DNA of 8,335 nt from Methanosaeta sp. NSP1 (GTDB taxonomy: Archaea; Halobacteriota; Methanosarcinia; Methanotrichales; Methanotrichaceae), in NCBI GenBank assembly GCA_002256595.1, contig NOLC01000074.1, positions 1 through 8,335 of the forward strand, given 5' to 3'. Positions 6,649 to 8,335 of the stretch are shown here, in pieces. The notes beneath the pieces are model-generated. The model was not told where the DNA came from. It did not search any database and saw nothing but the letters and a program-made list of their open reading frames with translations. The position numbers were made by a program, and so were the translations under genes. Numbering within the stretch: position 1 is the stretch's first letter; the number at the start of each line of letters is the position of its first letter.

Positions 6649-7533
6649 ATGGCCTACTATGATGCCGTTCGTCGCATCTTGATCATCATATTCATCCTTA
6701 ATATCCTCACCGCTCTGGCCAAGGGGATATACGGCCTTTACACCGACACATTATCCATGAGTGCGGACGGACTGCACTCTCTCTTCGACAGCACCGCCAA
6801 TATCATCGGCCTGGTGGGGATAAGTTTGGCCTCCCGCCCACCTGACAGAGATCACCCTTACGGCCATGCCAAATACGAGAGCTTCGCCGCCATAGGCATA
6901 GCTATACTCCTCTTCGCCAGTTGCCTTCAATTGATGCTGGCGGCCGTGGATCGTCTGCAAAGCAGAGCAGTCCCGGATGTCACCCAGATCTCCTTTGCCA
7001 TCATGGCGTCGACATTGATCATCAACATCGGCGTTTCCAGCTATGAGTACATACTGGGCCGTAGGCTAAAGAGCAGCATCCTGGTGGCAGACTCTATGCA
7101 CACCAGAAGCGATATCTATGCCTCCCTGGGAGTGATCCTGGGCCTGTTTGCGGTCAGGATGGGCTATCACCTGGCCGATCCGCTCATCGCCCTATTCATA
7201 TGCCTCTTGATTGTTCATACCGGCCTGGAGATATTAAAGGAGAGCTCTACTGCTCTCCTGGACCGGGCGGCAGTTGACGAGCAGTTGATAGTCGATCTGG
7301 CCAGATCGGTAGAGGGCGTCTGCAACTGTCATGCCGTGCGCACCAGGGGCATGGCCGAGGAGATTTATGTGGACCTGCATATTGGAGTTGACGCCTCGCT
7401 TTCCATGGACAAGGCCCATGAGGTCGGCGAAGATGTGGAGCGGGCTATAAAGAGCAGGATCCCTGAGGTGAGGGATGTGGTGGTGCATCTGGAGCCCAGG
7501 GATTACTGCGAGAATAAAAGCATCCAGGTCTGA
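6649..7533 (+). CDS. Cation diffusion facilitator (CDF) metal efflux transporter
   Basis: This 294-residue proton-coupled divalent metal exporter has the full CDF plan. There are six membrane helices (about residues 9-30, 35-60, 80-100, 112-132, 152-172 and 175-195) and a cytoplasmic dimerisation domain (about 208-285). The transport site is readable: HSLFD in helix 2 (His43, Asp47) and HTRSD in helix 5 (His151, Asp155), so both halves are HxxxD. The loop signature SRPPDRDHPYGHAKYES is typical of the family. The C-terminal domain has histidines in the usual positions (228, 244, 257, 280) and ends in VVVHLEP. Such sites often serve Zn2+, but the metal cannot be fixed from sequence. The start is ATG 6649. 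The overlapping ATG at 6644 is in another frame. The next gene follows 60 bases later on the same strand. Confidence 0.93.
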   Translation: MAYYDAVRRILIIIFILNILTALAKGIYGLYTDTLSMSADGLHSLFDSTANIIGLVGISLASRPPDRDHPYGHAKYESFAAIGIAILLFASCLQLMLAAVDRLQSRAVPDVTQISFAIMASTLIINIGVSSYEYILGRRLKSSILVADSMHTRSDIYASLGVILGLFAVRMGYHLADPLIALFICLLIVHTGLEILKESSTALLDRAAVDEQLIVDLARSVEGVCNCHAVRTRGMAEEIYVDLHIGVDASLSMDKAHEVGEDVERAIKSRIPEVRDVVVHLEPRDYCENKSIQV

Positions 7534-7539
7534 TCAACA

Positions 7540-7547
7540 GACCGGTC
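7540..7547. repeat. 8-bp palindrome between CDF and CHAT genes
   Basis: GACCGGTC is a perfect 8-bp palindrome six bases after the CDF stop, in the only noncoding stretch before the CHAT-like gene. It could be an operator half, but a palindrome this short is expected by chance, so no function is claimed. Confidence 0.2.
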
Positions 7548-7593
7548 ATAATCAAGCCCTCAAATGGAAGACAATCAATAGGAGAGCCCCAAG

Positions 7594-8335
7594 ATGAAAG
7601 ATATCATAATCAAGGTATCAGAGGCCGGGACTGCCGCTGCCCGCACCTTTGCCTATGAGATAATTGCGGATGCCGTTGTCGCAGCCCAGGGAACGCTCAC
7701 CCCTGTGCAGACTCAGCAGGTATATGAGATCGGATCCCAGTACTTCTCCCTTTTAGAGGCTAAGGGCCAGGAGCAGGCCATGAGCTATCTGCCCCTGCTC
7801 AGGGATGCCCTCGCGCACATCTTTCTGGAGAGAGGAGAGCAGGGCTGGAGAGAGAGTATTGCGTCCGATGCAAGGCTGGTGATATCTTCCAGCATACCGG
7901 AGGTCCTGCAGCTTCCCTGGGAGCTGCTCAGGTTTTCGCCATCAATTGATGGGGGGCTAAGAGCCGTCCGGCGCCCTGGCATTATTGGAGAAAGCTCTTT
8001 GCCCCGGCCAAAGGCATCCGCCGGGCCGCTGCGCCTGCTCTTCCTGGCCTCTGACAGCATTGCCCGCCAAGAGGAGGAGAAGGCCGTTTTAGAGATGGCA
8101 GAGGGCCTGGAGATGGAGGTTGTCGTCTGCGAGAGCGGCACCCGCCAGGAGCTGAAAGAAGCGGCAGGGAAGTTCCGGCCGCATCTGCTGCATCTGGCGG
8201 TCACTGCCAAGAGCATCGGCGGAGGCGCAGCCGTTTACCTGCCGGATAGATCAGGTGGAATGGAGATGATATCAGCAGAGGATCTGGCTCAAGACCTGCA
8301 AGACAGCGTCTCTGCAATAGTTCTCAGCGGCGGGG
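7594..8335 (+). CDS. CHAT-like domain protein lacking the catalytic dyad, 3' partial
   Basis: The frame is open to the right edge, with 247 residues visible. ATG 7594 has AGGAG (7580-7584) nine bases upstream. Residues 1-85 are mainly helical (KVSEAGTAAARTFAYEI, then QVYEIGSQYFSLLEAKG). Residues 93-247 read like a CHAT (caspase HetF-associated with TPRs) fold: VISSSIPEVLQLPWELL (97-112 region), GLRAVRRPG, GPLRLLFLAS (144-153), a CESGTRQELKEAA segment, PHLLHLAVTA (196-205), ISAEDLAQDL (226-235) and AIVLSGG (241-247). Active CHAT proteases have HxxGHG at the first site and NAC-type Cys at the second. Here these are HLAVTA and VLSGG, so both catalytic residues seem replaced. It may be a scaffold or sensor, with ATPase or repeat domains possibly downstream. 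It is probably cotranscribed with the CDF gene, 60 bases upstream. Confidence 0.7.
   Translation, partial: MKDIIIKVSEAGTAAARTFAYEIIADAVVAAQGTLTPVQTQQVYEIGSQYFSLLEAKGQEQAMSYLPLLRDALAHIFLERGEQGWRESIASDARLVISSSIPEVLQLPWELLRFSPSIDGGLRAVRRPGIIGESSLPRPKASAGPLRLLFLASDSIARQEEEKAVLEMAEGLEMEVVVCESGTRQELKEAAGKFRPHLLHLAVTAKSIGGGAAVYLPDRSGGMEMISAEDLAQDLQDSVSAIVLSGG

Noticed and set aside
7785..8216. Minus-strand open frame of 143 codons inside the CHAT-like gene
   Set aside because: Ser/Arg-rich antisense translation without motifs; the plus-strand frame has a ribosome binding site and CHAT-like signatures.

Overview
The window looks like a piece of a euryarchaeal, methanogen-type chromosome, most likely Methanotrichaceae (Methanothrix/Methanosaeta) or a close Methanosarcinales relative. 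The case rests on an archaeal-type Trm1 tRNA methyltransferase, an archaeal TraB-family membrane protein, a secreted beta-helix protein with a [14 protein letters not shown] calcium loop, a CHAT-like protein, TATA-like boxes, oligo-T terminator tracts, TTG starts and short GAGG/AGGAG ribosome binding sites. The taxon is an inference from gene style, not from a marker gene search.

Layout. Bases 1-975 (+) hold the AICAR formyltransferase part of purH, open at the left edge. Only 16 nt later, a TTG at 992 appears to start a secreted right-handed beta-helix protein (NosD/PbH1 type, to 2386). A T-rich stretch separates it from trm1 (2485-3480, +), which lacks about 20 residues between two normally separated motifs. 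A 198-nt AT-rich leader with a TATA box, a perfect 9-bp hairpin and a longer wobble-containing helix precedes a four-helix small membrane protein (3679-4050, +). This gene converges on an apparent two-gene minus-strand operon: an M50 site-2-protease homologue with two CBS domains (6450-5338), followed 12 nt later by a TraB/PrgY-family protein (5325-4060) that ends in a T8 terminator. Divergent from that operon is a cation diffusion facilitator (6649-7533, +). It is followed after 60 nt by a CHAT-like protein (7594 to the right edge, open) in which both catalytic positions of the CHAT peptidase fold appear to be replaced.

How the genes fit together. Most are housekeeping: purine synthesis, tRNA modification and metal efflux. 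The M50 and TraB pair is a plausible membrane proteolysis module, with one intramembrane zinc protease and one protein of the TraB/Tiki putative metalloprotease superfamily made from one transcript. No mobile element, CRISPR array, rRNA or tRNA gene was seen. The points most worth checking are the shortened Trm1, the catalytically degenerate CHAT-like protein, the structured leader at 3490-3650 and the protease pair. No complete new system can be claimed from this window.
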